From positions 5,798,117 to 5,862,116 of the forward strand of contig NC_086386.1 of NCBI RefSeq assembly GCF_036588685.1: 64,000 nucleotides of DNA. Reading direction: 5' to 3'. This DNA is from Mytilus trossulus (taxonomy: Eukaryota; Mollusca; Bivalvia; Mytilida; Mytilidae). Below the pieces are notes generated by a model. The model ran no database searches. It was not told where the DNA came from and saw nothing but the letters and a program-made list of their open reading frames with translations. The translations under genes were made by a program, and so were the position numbers. Shown here piece by piece: positions 25,875 to 37,429 of the stretch. The stretch's first letter is position 1. Every line of letters begins with the position of its first letter.

Positions 25875-26230
25875 AATTGCTTGTGAGTCTCGCTGGTATC
25901 GCTAGTCTCATGTAGAGTGGACTGTCGTAGTTCTTCTTTACATTTGTTTATTCCACCATACGTCACTCAGTAAAGATGATGTTATCATTATAAAGTTATA
26001 ATTGCTTGTGAGTCTCGCTAGTCTCGTGTAGAATGGAGTGTCGTAGTTCTTCTTTACATTTGTTTACTCCACCATACGTCACTCAGTAAAGATGATGTTA
26101 TCATTATAAAGTTATAATTGCTTGTGAGTCTCGCTAGTCTCGTGTAGAATGGAGTGTCGTAGTTCTTTACATTTGTTTACTCCACCATACGTCACTCAGT
26201 AAAGATGATGTTATCATTATAAAGTTATTA
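25875..26230. repeat. Tandem triplication, ~116-bp unit
   Basis: Three direct copies start at about 25,875, 26,000 and 26,116, each beginning AATTGCTTGTGAGTCTCGCT and ending near ATGATGTTATCATTATAAAG. The first has an extra ~10 bp after 'CTCGCT', and the third lacks a few bases of the 'TTCTTCTTTACA' stretch. The high identity indicates recent duplication. Confidence 0.95.
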
Positions 26231-26234
26231 TTGA

Positions 26235-29200
26235 TAAATAAAGTTCAATGACGAGAAAAATACAGAAAAAAACCTGGTATATCATATACAAAAATATAGG
26301 TCTATCAAATGACATCTTTTATCTTCTTATTCATCACCTGAAATAGAATTAAATGAAAAACTAAATATGAAATATTTGTATTGATTTGTGTAAAATTTAA
26401 AAGTGATATTGTCAAAATGGGTAATTACGTTCGTTCGCCTTGATAAACATAAAAGGAAAATTTAGTAAAGACTTGAAAAAGTCACTTTCATTAAGATAGC
26501 GTGTCGATAAGGTTCAAACAGAGCCTCTAAGATCAAGGCAATATTAATTCTGTAGACATTCAAAACCAAATTTTACAGAATTAACTTTTGACGTTTAGCG
26601 TCAATAAACTTCAAAATGAAAAATGACTTTCCTTCTATATATTTAATTTGAATATTCAATGGCGTCAAATTAGGATTGGTCAATATATTAAGAAATCAAA
26701 CCACACAATGGGCGCACACAATGGGCGCACACAATAACTTGTGTATCCCTAAATACATAATGAAATATTATTTGGTTTTTAGTTAAAAGTCCTCTCGTGA
26801 ACCTTTTTAAAAATCCGGTATTTTTTAAAACAAAAAACTGGAGATTTTGTTTTATTCTATTCGAAGTACCATTCCCAAAAACAAAATTTTTCGTTCATAG
26901 AGTGACCCTTACAGTCTACTATCTGGCGTCGGTCAAAGTAATTTTACAATTTATCAATATTAAATCTTCATCTTTATGCCAATTAATAACTTTTTGGTAT
27001 AAAGTTAAAGATCAACCATCGTGATAAAACGCCGTTCATAAAAGGATAAAAAAGAAACATCATTTTGTAGAAGATGAGGATCGGTGCATTTTTTATAAAT
27101 TTTTCCATCATTAATATAAAATAAAACCTCGTTATGATCGATTTGACTATAAAACATCGTTATTATCACTTCAACCCATGCCATTAAAATTTTCTTTTCA
27201 TGCGAAAAGTGAATGGTTGCTATTTCTGGCCGTTCCTGTTTATCCCTCTCCCAGTGTTAAAATCATTAGACATATTGTAGTAAAACTTGGGTCTCAGGAT
27301 CTTTACTATCATCAAGTTTCCATAAATACGACGGTCGATACTCAATTTATAAAGCATAAAATCACCAAATTGGTTCGCTTATCAAAATGCCAAATGTTCA
27401 GCAGTTTAGAAACAAATAAAAGTTTGATATCGGACAATCTGTAGAAATTATTTTATATAATATTGAGTGATACGTTGTCTGAAGGTTTCGAGTGTTTCAC
27501 TAGGCCCTATATGAAAATATATTCTGAAATTTGTTTAGGGGAGGCAAATATACATTTCCAATCGAAGATGCCTAATTTCGGGTATGAATAAACACTTGAT
27601 TTCATGGTCGATTGCATAAATATTAAGATTTTCAAAATCTTCAAGGGTATTTAGAGTAATTGTATTTACGCGCAGTAGGTTAAGACTTTTTTAGATGTCG
27701 TAACAGTATTGAATGCACAAATAGAAGAAGAAGTATCATTAGACAGATTATAATGCAGGAGGCTAAAACTGTTCATGTATATATATATTTGTCAATACCA
27801 CTTCTTCCAATCAAAAATGACCTATATAAGTAATTTTTCGAAGCTTTTCTTATTATTAATACTTTTAATTATAAGCTGAGCGTAGGGAACGAGTTTTGAA
27901 ATCGGCTGCACATTGTATCGAGCAGCATACATTTTTTTGAGTGGGCTTATTTATTTTATATAGATTTTTAGGAGGTTATGATAACATTTACTAAAAGCAG
28001 AAATGAACAACGGCTCTCAAGTAAAAAATACATGTTTCAATAATCAAATAGTTGTATAGATTTATAATAAACAAATAAAAATAACAAAATTTACAACAAG
28101 TTAATGAATGACAGAAAATCACCATTGTTATTTCACAGGTGTTGTAAAATATACTTGTGGTAAACTTTATTATATTATTATATTTTATCAAATATCTTGA
28201 TAACGGTGATGTAATCTCTATTCAAACTAATGAATTAATTGTGTCACAACGGTACATCTTATTGATATGTTTCTCATTAATTGCCTCGTTTTCATTTTGT
28301 TCGTTAGTGTGACTATAGAACACAAACATACTTGATAACAGTTTTACAACTTGATCAAAAGACCAGACAACAGAGTTACATAACTGACAAAAGTATATCG
28401 ATAATATATTTTACACCCGATACAACAACAAAAAACCCAAGGAGAAAGAATTGTAAAACAATCATCCATTCTTCCGTAAGAAAGCACATCAAAACAAAAA
28501 TGTAATTGCTCAAAACCGAACTTGTATTTTTGCTTTGCTATGTATTTCTTGAAAAATGTCAGCTTAGATTGGCCGTTACGAAGATAAAACTACGTCGCAG
28601 CTCATTGCGGAAATTAGCCAAAACGCAATTGTGATGTACAGCTACATCTAACAGATAATGTTTTAGGTGATGTGATGGTTCTTACTGCTTGCAGTGCCAC
28701 ATAGACATTCGTCAATAAAATTGTTTAGTTAACAAAAATATAACATGTAAAAAATGGGTTCTGACTCTGTGTCGTTCAACTCGCATCTATAGTTGTCTTC
28801 CATTCGTTTGATGTGTTTGAGATTTTGATTTTGTCATCGCTAAAGATCTTTCCATTTTGAATTTTCCTTGTAGTTTGGTACTTTTGTTATTTTACCTTTT
28901 ATCTATCTTTTTAAATATTGATATGTTATTCCTATGTAAATCTTTTAAAATTAATTTTGTTCTGCAAAAACAATGTTATCAGTGTACATGTTATGCACAT
29001 ATAGGCTTGTTCTATATATTCCATGATATCACGATACACTTGCATTATGCATTTATACTGATATATGAATTTTAAAATCGATCTTGAAAACTGATTGCCT
29101 AGTTTGAATGTGAGTAAATACTAACACTGTAACATAAATATCTGAATGGTAATGTAAACAAATCTCATCCTTTCTCGTCAATAGACAAATCCCTGCAACA

Positions 29201-29655
29201 AATCCTGGAACAGTGGCCATTAGAGTAGAAATCAATGCGCCTAATGGCCGCTTAATACCGGGTTTGTTTGTCGATGTATTTATCAACAGAATTTCTCTTT
29301 ATACCATAATAGTTAAGGAACTTCAAAGTAAACTTACAAACCGGAGACATTAAGTTCATAGTCGTAGCAAATCCTTTTTCGTATTGTGTTTCAAGAGATG
29401 CCTGTTTATAACAATAATGGATATATTGTTTGCGCTTTTTAGTTTTTTTTTTGCTACTTCATTTTTTTGTATAGTTATCGACTATCACCTTTTTGTAAAG
29501 TTTTTAAACGGATGAATTGTTCAAACATTAAACTGTTCAAATATAGATCGTTAAATAATAAAATAAAATATTGAGTTAAGTCTGCCAATTGATATTTTAT
29601 CGTATGTTTTTCTATGTTGTGATGTTATGCTATTGTTTCGGAAAAAGGGAGAAGG
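26235..29655. other. AT-rich noncoding DNA
   Basis: No convincing gene. A short triple repeat of ACACAATGGGCGC lies at 26,703-26,735 beside a GATTGGTCAAT motif. A minus-strand frame (29,053-29,286) includes a hydrophobic segment 'LISTLMATVPGFVAGICLL' in locally GC-richer DNA, but there are no obvious splice sites around it, so I leave it uncalled. Confidence 0.4.
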
Positions 29656-29985
29656 TTTGGGCCCATTAAAACGTTTAATCCCGCTGCAAATGTTTGCACC
29701 TGTCCTAAGTCAGGAATCTGATGTACAGTAGTTGTCGTTTGTTTATGTAATATATACGTGTTTCTCGTTTCTCGTTTTGTTTATATAGATTAGACCGTTG
29801 GTTTTCCCGTTTGAATGGTTTTACACTAGTAATTTTGGGGCCCTTTATAGCTTGTTGTTCGGTGTGAGCCAAGGCTCCATGTTGAAGGCCGTACTTTAAC
29901 CTATAATGGTTTAATTTTTAAATTGTTATTTGGATGGAGAGTTGGCTCATTGGCACTCACACCACATCTTCCTATATCTATATAG
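29655..29985 (-). repeat. Family A repeat, well-preserved copy
   Basis: The minus strand gives the best-preserved first 330 bp of the family. It runs from the head ATATAGGAAGATGTGGTGTG (near 29,985), through 'CCAATGAGCCAACTCTCC', 'AAAGTACGGCCTTCAACATG', 'CCGAACAACAAGCTATAAAG' and 'AAAACCAACGGTCTAATC', to 'CTGACTTAGGACAGGTGCAA' and 'GCAGCGGGATTAAACG'. Confidence 0.85.
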
Positions 29986-30124
29986 GCAGAACACACCTGG
30001 TGACGTTTCATCAACTTTTTGTTAAAAATTAGCATCTGTCCACGGTTGAGAATTACAGCGCCTATTTTTATTTTTTATTTTCTTGACATTATTAAACCTA
30101 AAACAAAACAGTACACATATCGAA

Positions 30125-30425
30125 GAATTGGCCGCCTCTGTGGTTTCGTACTAGCGTGGTTGACTCGACTGCTGCAGGTCGGAAGTTCTCGACCGTGACC
30201 CGGCAGGGTAAAACCACAAAGATTTTGACAGCTGCTTATCTGTTAAACATGCGGCCTTAGAGGGTAAGAGCAAGACTGTCTTAGCGAGTAAGAGCAAAAC
30301 TGGGTGGCTCAGAGACCAATGTCCTGGTAGGGTGGAATGTCTTCCTGTTAACTATTACCATTTGGACTAGCATGTTTAAAATCCGGGCTCTAGCAAATAT
30401 GAAGATTAAATTCTCTTTCTGACAG
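30125..30425 (+). mobile_element. Molluscan tRNA-derived SINE
   Basis: The 5' part has a tRNA-like arrangement with an A-box-like region in GTGGTTTCGTACTAGCGTGG and a B-box-like AAGTTCTCGACC about 35 bp on. It is followed by GGCAGGGTAAAACCACAAAG, 'CATGCGGCCTTAGAGGGTAA' and 'CCTGGTAGGGTGGAATGTC'. The whole matches my memory of a widespread molluscan SINE. There is a short internal duplication of the 'GAGTAAGAGCAA' block. It lies just 3' of protocadherin gene 1 exon 2, in the opposite orientation to the gene. Confidence 0.7.
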
Positions 30426-30484
30426 ACGAACGGCCTAGATTTTTTTTTACAAACACCTGGAACTATTTATATTTTATACATACC

Positions 30485-30673
30485 TTAGCACTGACTAGCC
30501 TGCCAATGAACTTTATTCTTCTGTTTTGTTAACGTTGTACTGGAAAATGTGGAAAAGGGTTCTAGGTCACGTGGTAACGATTGTCCTGTGTTCCGACTGT
30601 ATTCACTATCAGCCCAGTCCCAGATTTCAACAGAATCTGATATAACTTCCGGTATAACTTCATCAACAGATAC
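30485..30673 (-). CDS. Protocadherin gene 1, exon 2 (C-terminal tail, stop)
   Basis: The minus strand shows an acceptor (AACATTTGCAG) immediately before 30,673, then 62 codons in phase 0 from 'VSVDEVIPEV' to 'VHWQASQC', then TAA at 30,487-30,485. Phase and strand fit the phase-0 donor of exon 1 at 32,694. The peptide is acidic and Ser/Thr-rich (contains 'EIWDWADSEYSRNTGQ'), which suits a cytoplasmic tail; I know no domain in it. One base after the stop comes GTATGT, a good donor, so TAAG/GTATGT would place the stop at the very end of this exon with a spliced 3' UTR. Otherwise the exon is terminal. The exon assignment is inferred from splice signals and composition, not from transcripts. Confidence 0.75.
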   Translation of the reverse strand, partial: VSVDEVIPEVISDSVEIWDWADSEYSRNTGQSLPRDLEPFSTFSSTTLTKQKNKVHWQASQC

Positions 30674-32693
30674 CTGCAAATGTTGTTTTATTTTATAATG
30701 GTGGTATACTTAGATTTTCTATTCAATAATAAACAAAACACTAAAATTCGCATAAACATGAAAAACTGAAGCTATGTGGATTTTAAATTCTTCAAAGTTA
30801 AAATAAAACAATCTTTCGTTAATTGGTCTCTTCTTTGCAATTACTTTGATAGATGCATGGGTTTTTTTCTAAACGAAAGGGGGATTAGAAAATAATCCAT
30901 AACGCGACTATTAGTTCATATAAAAAAGAAGATGTGGTATGATTGCCAATGAGACAACTATCTACAAAAGACCAAAATGACACAAACATTAACAACTGTA
31001 GGTCACCGTACGGCCTTCAACAATGAGCAAAGCCCATATCGCATAGTCAGCTATATTAGTTCATGTGTCATTTTGGTCTTTTGTAGATAGTTGTATGGTC
31101 AGTATGGATATAACGAAAACCCGTGTATATATAAAATATATATCTTCTTTTTAATATTATATACCGTTAGAGTGACTTAATGTCACAACAAATATTTTTA
31201 GTATGAACTAGATTGCATATTTTACCACGAGACTATTACAAGGTTAAGGAAACATAATACTATGTATGGGCCAGTTTTATATTTTGAGAGAAAATTATGT
31301 GAACTATAAAGAAACATTTTGTTTGACTTATAAACATGGGAAACCCATAGGTATAGGTAGTGTTTATCGTAAAAATGTGTTGAAATTGGTAAAATAATGT
31401 AATTATCTAAAATCATTTTGTCAAGTTGTCAAACTGTTATCTTGTAACAAGAAAATGTTTTGTATGGCGACAATATGTAATTAATATACATAATAATGAT
31501 CAGAAAATTGGGGGATTGAACACTTTGTTATATATGTAAAATACAAGCAATTTTGACAGAGGTTGACAAGGCAAGATTTAATTCAATAATTAGGGTATAT
31601 TTTACCTATCCCATTACATATTATCTTGTTACAGTCCTAATTCCTTCAATAACTTTTCAATAAATAATTATGAGAAATGGATTTGAGTCATTTAACAACC
31701 CTGAAAATATACACTAAAGCATTTTTTATTAAAATAAATTGTACTTTTTATTTCTTTTTTAAAAGCCATCACTGACGCTCTTCTAATTTCTATTATGAGC
31801 TTTCTTTTCTATACTGCAGTAACGACTAAGAATCGAGACAAATTGTGTCTTTTCTTCATTTTGTCATGGATATGGAGTTGACATCAATATTAAATATTTC
31901 TTATTTTCTGGCTGTGTCCGATATTTTTTCTATCATTATATTCCTCTTTAGCTTAAATTCTAATAAAAATAACTAGATACTTTTTACTGAAGCTTGTATT
32001 TTTATCTGAACTAAAATTATACAAAATTTAAAAAAAAATTTTAGTTTCTGCCTTTATTTTTCCCGTTCTGTATTTTAAAAAAATCAGTTCCAGTGATGAT
32101 AGCAACAGAAACGCAACCTTTCGTAATCAATAAAATTTCATAGTGCATGAAATGTCATAAAACTCGGAGCTTCTTCACTTATCTTTAAAACATTAAATAG
32201 ATAGTTCTAAACGAAAATCGATTATGACATTCATTATTCATTACAATAAATAGCGCCACACTCATTCGATAATTTTTTTCTTCCGAAAATCCTCAATTTT
32301 TAAGTCGGATTCTAAATTTAATGACTTATTGATCCTTTCTTTATTACTCAGTTTTATAATGAATCATACATGTCGTATCTGCTTATTATCAATTTTATTG
32401 TAAATGAAGTTTTTCTTCAATTTCAGACGACAATAAGTTGGGTCTATTAATCATTATAAAAACATGTTATTCAAAAACTTAAATCTTTTCCCCAAACATT
32501 TTATGTTTCATTTCAAAATATTTATCTGAATTATAAAAAGTGACAAGTTGTTAAGTCCTAGCCCACAATAAATTTGATCAAGTTTACTCCATGGGATTAT
32601 TATTGTATCAACAAAATACGTTACAACTCGTACAAAAACGTAAGTTCTAATAAAGATTATAAACTTGAAATAAAAATAAAAGTTAATCCTCAC
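30674..32693 (-). other. Intron of protocadherin gene 1 (predicted)
   Basis: About 2.0 kb between donor GTGAGG (just below 32,694) and acceptor TTTGCAG (30,680-30,674). It contains a family A fragment with a hairpin (30,921-31,100). The rest is AT-rich. If the donor were not used, exon 1 would read into a Phe/Ile-rich tail ending at 32,508, which looks like intron sequence. Confidence 0.7.
30921..31100 (+). repeat. Family A fragment forming a hairpin
   Basis: The head GAAGATGTGGTATGATTGCC leads into an arm (30,955-30,983, containing CTACAAAAGACCAAAATGAC). The arm's exact complement lies at 31,065-31,093, separated by ~80 bp that carry the 'CCGTACGGCCTTCAACAATG' block. The element therefore folds back on itself. 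It sits inside the intron of protocadherin gene 1. Confidence 0.85.
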
Positions 32694-35360
32694 CACTGTT
32701 GTGAATGGTTTCTTTATAGGATTAGGTTTACTGGACTGGTCATTTCTGGACTGGTCATTTCTCCTCAGGGAGTTGGTACTTGATTTGTGCAGGATGCCTC
32801 GGGTACAAACATCACCGAAGCGAATATCGGAACCTTCGCTGTCCGTCTCTAGTGACGAACACGTTGTGACACTCTCTGCTATCTTTTCATGATGTTGACG
32901 TTCTTTCCGCTTGATCAAACAAATAGCCAAAACAATTAAAACTGATAAAACTATAGTTATACAAGATATCGCAACTGCAATGGCAAAATATTTTATCTCA
33001 CTTTCTGATTGACTGGCCGCCACGGTTGCTTTATCAATTATAACTAATTTTACACTTCGTTGATGCTCTTGTTCGCCGTTGTCTACCGCAGTTAAAATGA
33101 GATCATAGGTCCCAATGTCTGACTGGTCAAGTTGTGATGTCACTGAAAACTGTCCAGTATGAGTATTCAATTCAAAATTATCTAAAATGTTAGAACCATT
33201 CATAATATATGAAATATGAGAATTAAAGCTGCTATCAGGGTCGTATGCTTGAATCGTTGCTATGACAGTATTGGGTAAGGACTGGTATGACACTCTTATT
33301 TCATCTGTTTCCTGTCCTGGAAATATGAATATTGGAGGGTTGTCGTTTTCATCCTGGACGTTGACAATTACAGTTGCTGTGCTACTACGTGATGGATAGC
33401 CTTTGTCGGAGGCCATCACAGAAAATGTGTACTGGGCTGTCATCTCCCGGTCAAAATACATCGTTGTTAATATTGTACCATTCATTAGTACTCTGAAGGG
33501 TGGGGATTCACTGCTCATGGGCAATAAAGTGTATTGTAGTTCTGCGTTGATACCACTGTCCGCATCAACAGCCATAACACGACCAACAGAAATATCTGGT
33601 GGACGATTTTCTGGTACCGTAAACTGGAATTCCGATGGCGTAAACACCGGGTCATAGTCATTGGCATCAAGAACAGTTACTTCCACCATAGCACTTCCTG
33701 TTAAAGGTTGCGGCTGACTATCCGTAGCAAGTACTTTAAACGTAATAGTTGGATACGTTTCCCTGTCTAAAGATTGCTCTACGTAAATAAGTCCATTCGT
33801 ACTATCTATACTAAATATATCTTTGTAATCCTCTGCAAGCTCTAAGCTGTATCGAACGTTCTGATCTGCTGTAACGTCATTGTCATTTGCATGAACCTGA
33901 ACCACACTTACACTTTTGGGTCCATTTTCTTCAACGTTGATTTTATACAAAACTTGTGTAAATACAGGTGGAAGATCATTAACATCAAGCACGTGCAGAC
34001 GAAAACTGGCAGACGAACTAAGTCTCGGCGATCCAGCGTCACTACACGTTGTAACAATTTCATGCCATTCATTTATTTCCCGATCCAAACTATTCCCCAA
34101 TACTATATTGTATTCGTTGTCTCCTTCAGATTTTAAATAGAAATGGTCGTCGTTAAGAGTACACGTCACAGCACCATTGTAACCACTATCATGATCAGTA
34201 ACTAAAACTATTGCCATGGTAATTCCAATGTTAGCATTTTCGGAATATTCAATATATTCACCGTTGATTTTCGACGATATCGTTGTTACAGTCACTTCCG
34301 GTGCTGTATTGTGAGTGTCAAGAACATATATTATGACCTGCGTCTGCGATGTTAATGGCGATGATGCCTTGTCGGTTGCTTCCACGATGATTTTAAATTG
34401 TTTGCTTTCTTCCTGAGTCAATGATTGCGTAATACGTATATCACCCGTTTGTAAGTCAATCTTGAACAATCTAAAAATGTCTGCTGATTGCAAAGTGCTT
34501 AACTTGTATGTAACTTCGCCATTTGAACCTTCATCCGGGTCGTTAGCATGTACTTTGAGAATAACTGTGTTTTCGGGGAGATCCTCGTTGATCGTGATGT
34601 TATAAATAGATTTTGCGAATTTTGGTGCGTTGTCATTGATATCGTTTATTTGAACATTTATAGTAACTGAACCTGTTTTAGGCGGAACACCGCCATCTAC
34701 TGCCTTGATTGTCAATGTAAATGAACTGTTTATTTCTCTGTCGAGATTTTGATTAACTTTAAGCGTTACCTGGGTTCTTCCGTCTGCGTAAAATTCTGTT
34801 TCAATTGCAAAGGGCGTGTCGGTGGGTAACAATTGATACTGCTGAACTGAAAATGTTCCATGGTCTCTATCATCAGCACCTCCTTTCCAAGCGGAAGTAC
34901 CTAATACTGTGGCTTCCGATAGTGCTAGATTCACTACCTCTGACGAAAAAGATGGCGCATTGTCATTAATGTCAAGGATATTCACGATGATGTTGATTTT
35001 TGTAAAGAAATCGCTAGCAGAGGTATCGGCAGCTACCTCAAACTGTAATATACAAGTATCTGAAAATCTACATAATTCGTCTCTGTCTATCGTCTTTGTT
35101 GTGTATAAATCACTTGTTCTTTCGTTCACTGTAAAGAACTGAGCATCAGGATTGCCGCTACTAAGTAAATTATACCTTAATGATTCAAATTCGGCATCGC
35201 TTGTTATTCCAGTGAAATTTCTCAGTTTAGCACCGTCCGAAATTTTCCCTAAATAGTAATCTGATCCCTTCTCCTCATCAATAGCGTAGTTGACAGGTAC
35301 TCCGGTACAGTTTGATATCATTAACACAGTTAGTAATACTGATAAACACTTGGAAGACAT
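32694..35360 (-). CDS. Protocadherin gene 1, exon 1 (7 EC repeats, TM)
   Basis: Single-pass cell-surface adhesion or recognition protein of the cadherin superfamily. I start at the Met at 35,360 because a signal peptide follows directly ('MSSKCLSVLLTVLMISNCTG'); an in-frame Met 22 codons upstream (35,426) would put polar residues ahead of it. Seven cadherin repeats follow (about 22-137, 138-248, 249-355, 356-466, 467-572, 573-677, 678-780). Calcium linkers are DINDNAP (130, 240), DVNDLPP (459), DANDYDP (565) and DENDNPP (670), with a degenerate DTHNTAP at 348. Repeat 1 has the CX5C pair (C97, C103) typical of protocadherins. The transmembrane helix is ~791-815, then basic 'KRKER' and a Ser-rich tail with a tandem 'RNDQS RNDQS'. 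The exon stops at donor GTG/GTGAGG in phase 0 (889 codons) and joins exon 2 at 30,673, giving ~951 residues. Long-exon architecture is usual for protocadherins. Ligand specificity and vertebrate orthology cannot be assigned. Confidence 0.93.
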
Positions 35361-35696
35361 CGTTAAATTACATGATCGCTTCCTTAGATGATACCATGTT
35401 ATCGTTTCGCCACTTATGTGTTTCACAGGTACGGACTGACAATTCTCATTTTCTCTGTAAATTATATTTACTTTTCAGATAAAACACTTTGTCAATAATC
35501 AACAGTCGGATAATCCAAAGTTTTAATCATATTATATACTAGATAATCCTTTTTACTTTTTAATCCGAGGATTTTCCCCACATTTCTTCTAGTAGAATTT
35601 ACTACCGACAATGACTTGTTTATAGAACGGCTTTCAACTTTAAAATCACATAGGTCCCTTTAAAATTATAACTCGATGTACTGTCGGTAGAAAAAT

Positions 35697-35745
35697 AAAT
35701 AAACTCAGTATTCATCAAATCTTCGCCTGTCGTCCTCTGTATTGA
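35697..35745 (-). promoter_or_regulatory. 5' leader words shared with protocadherin gene 2
   Basis: The minus strand carries TCAATACAGA (35,745-35,736) and then TGAGTTTATTT (35,707-35,697). The same two words occur in the same order ahead of gene 2 (61,697-61,688 and 61,665-61,655), with gaps of 28 and 22 bp. They may mark homologous leader or promoter sequence. AT-richness makes chance matches possible. Confidence 0.4.
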
Positions 35746-35808
35746 TGCATGTTACTACCTCTATTGAATGTTCTACCTGTATTTACAATCAAAATCAATG
35801 CATATCAC

Positions 35809-35842
35809 TAAGCCCCGCCCCTCATACATCCGGTATCCAATC
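35809..35842 (-). promoter_or_regulatory. Inverted CCAAT plus GC-box, gene 1 promoter
   Basis: On the gene's strand GATTGG is followed after exactly 17 bp by GGCGGGGCTTA, 449 bp upstream of the chosen start codon. The same arrangement with the same spacing precedes gene 2. GC-boxes and CCAAT boxes are classic proximal promoter elements bound by Sp/KLF and NF-Y factors. That it functions here is inference from position and recurrence. Confidence 0.65.
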
Positions 35843-35849
35843 AGATTTA

Positions 35850-37149
35850 TCGATTCACTATTCATTAAAAGGTGCATTATAGTAATAATAGCAAGGAAAT
35901 GTCGTTTTGTATGTTTTTACTGACTACACTTATTTTCTTTTATATTCACTACGTTATTATACTAAAATCATTTCTTATAATACTTGTCTATAAATATCAG
36001 TTTATTGGCCCGTTTTTTTTCATTTGTATGATTTTCGCAGTATTTTTGTTTAAATGTTTGCGTGCATTGAATAATTTTCTAAAACGTTCTAATTGTTGTA
36101 ATTTTAAATTTTGCCTTCACTGGGGCGTTCAATATTCTATTGATTCCCTCACAATTCAACATGGAAATTAAAAAGTATTCTGCCGAACTGAAATGAGTAT
36201 TTAATGATCATAAATAGGCAGACCAAGTGCATTATATATTATTTAATATTTCTAGTTTTATCTTAAAAAAAAAAGGTTTTAAAATTGAAACAAAATTTTA
36301 AACAAACGAACCTCGTCAGCAAGATGCTAGATACTTTTTAAGTTTTTAAATTATTTAAATCATCTCCGAGGAATAAAACAAATGGAAAATGATTATAAAT
36401 TTCTGATGATGATTTAAATAAACCATAAAATATACATATTAGATCACATGAGATATTTATATTTCCTGTATTTTTCCGGTTTTTCCTATTATTCGTACAT
36501 TGCCCTTATGATTTATTTATTTGGTTTGTTTAATTTTAAAAGTTTAAAACGTGTTTTGTACAAAAGTTCAGCACACTCTTCTTGCAAAATTGATATACAT
36601 ACAATGAATGAGTGAAAAAAAGATTGGAACTGAGGTGATAATTTATTGGTTATAAATAATTCATGCCGGACACTTCATGTCTTATCCGCCTTAAGCATCC
36701 GTTCGGAATGCACTTCTGCACGCGACTTTAGATGCTCATTTTGTTCATCCGACGATTAATGATTATTAATGATAAATCAAGTGTGAAATCTCCGCTAAGA
36801 CGTAAAATCGAATGAACTGGCCATAAAGATCTGCATTTTCATGACTTACATTGCATGTTTCCAATTAGTCAGATTCTTGAAGACAGCATATAGTATTTTC
36901 AATCTTCCGATATGTAGCCTTATCGCAAATAGGTGATTAGGCAAATATTAAGGACAACTTTATGCTGCTGATCATGCTGATCGCGTATAAACCTCTATTA
37001 AGGTAATTATTTACGCATTTTATGGAGAAACATTTTGATTTAGCAAAGCTCTGTTATTTACAAAAAAGTCTTTTTCAGTAATCGTCCGTTTAAGGCTATA
37101 GCAAGCAAGCTCGCAATACCCCGCTGATCTGCAAATCTTAAGGTAACAA
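35850..37149. other. Noncoding DNA upstream of gene 1
   Basis: A plus-strand 99-codon frame (35,872-36,171) is Phe/Ile-rich and AT-driven. At about 36,660-37,000 the sequence becomes more mixed, with many TAAT cores (TTAATGATTATTAATGATAA near 36,755) and an octamer-like run, compatible with a regulatory element but untested. Confidence 0.4.
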
Positions 37150-37425
37150 GGTTTATATTAATACCTACCCAGGACAAAAAGTAAAATCACAAAAATACTG
37201 AACTCAGAGGAAAATCAATTCGGAAAGTCCTTAATCACATGGCAAAATCAAAAAACAAAACGCATCAAAAACAAATGGACAAGAACTGTCATATTCCTGA
37301 CTTGGTACAGGCATTTTCAAATGTAGAAAATGGTGGATTAAACCTGGTTTTATAGCGCTAACCCTCTCACTTTAATAACAGTCTCATCAAATTCCGTTAT
37401 ATTTACATGATGCGTTAAATAAGCA
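37150..37425 (+). repeat. Family D interspersed repeat
   Basis: Blocks in order are AAAATCACAAAAATACTGAA, 'CGGAAAGTCCTTAATCACAT', 'CATATTCCTGACTTGGTACA', 'GTAGAAAATGGTGGATTAAA' and CCTGGTTTTATAGC. I recognise this as a frequent mussel repeat. Only one copy is seen in this window. Confidence 0.7.
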
Positions 37426-37429
37426 GTCA

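Noticed and set aside
29053..29286. Minus-strand frame with a hydrophobic segment as a membrane-protein exon
   Set aside because: No convincing acceptor or donor at its borders and no recognisable family. Left as uncalled.
32508..32693. C-terminal 62 codons of the continuous protocadherin gene 1 frame
   Set aside because: Composition turns abruptly Phe/Ile/Tyr-rich after GTG/GTGAGG, a good donor, and a compatible phase-0 exon lies downstream. Best read as intron.
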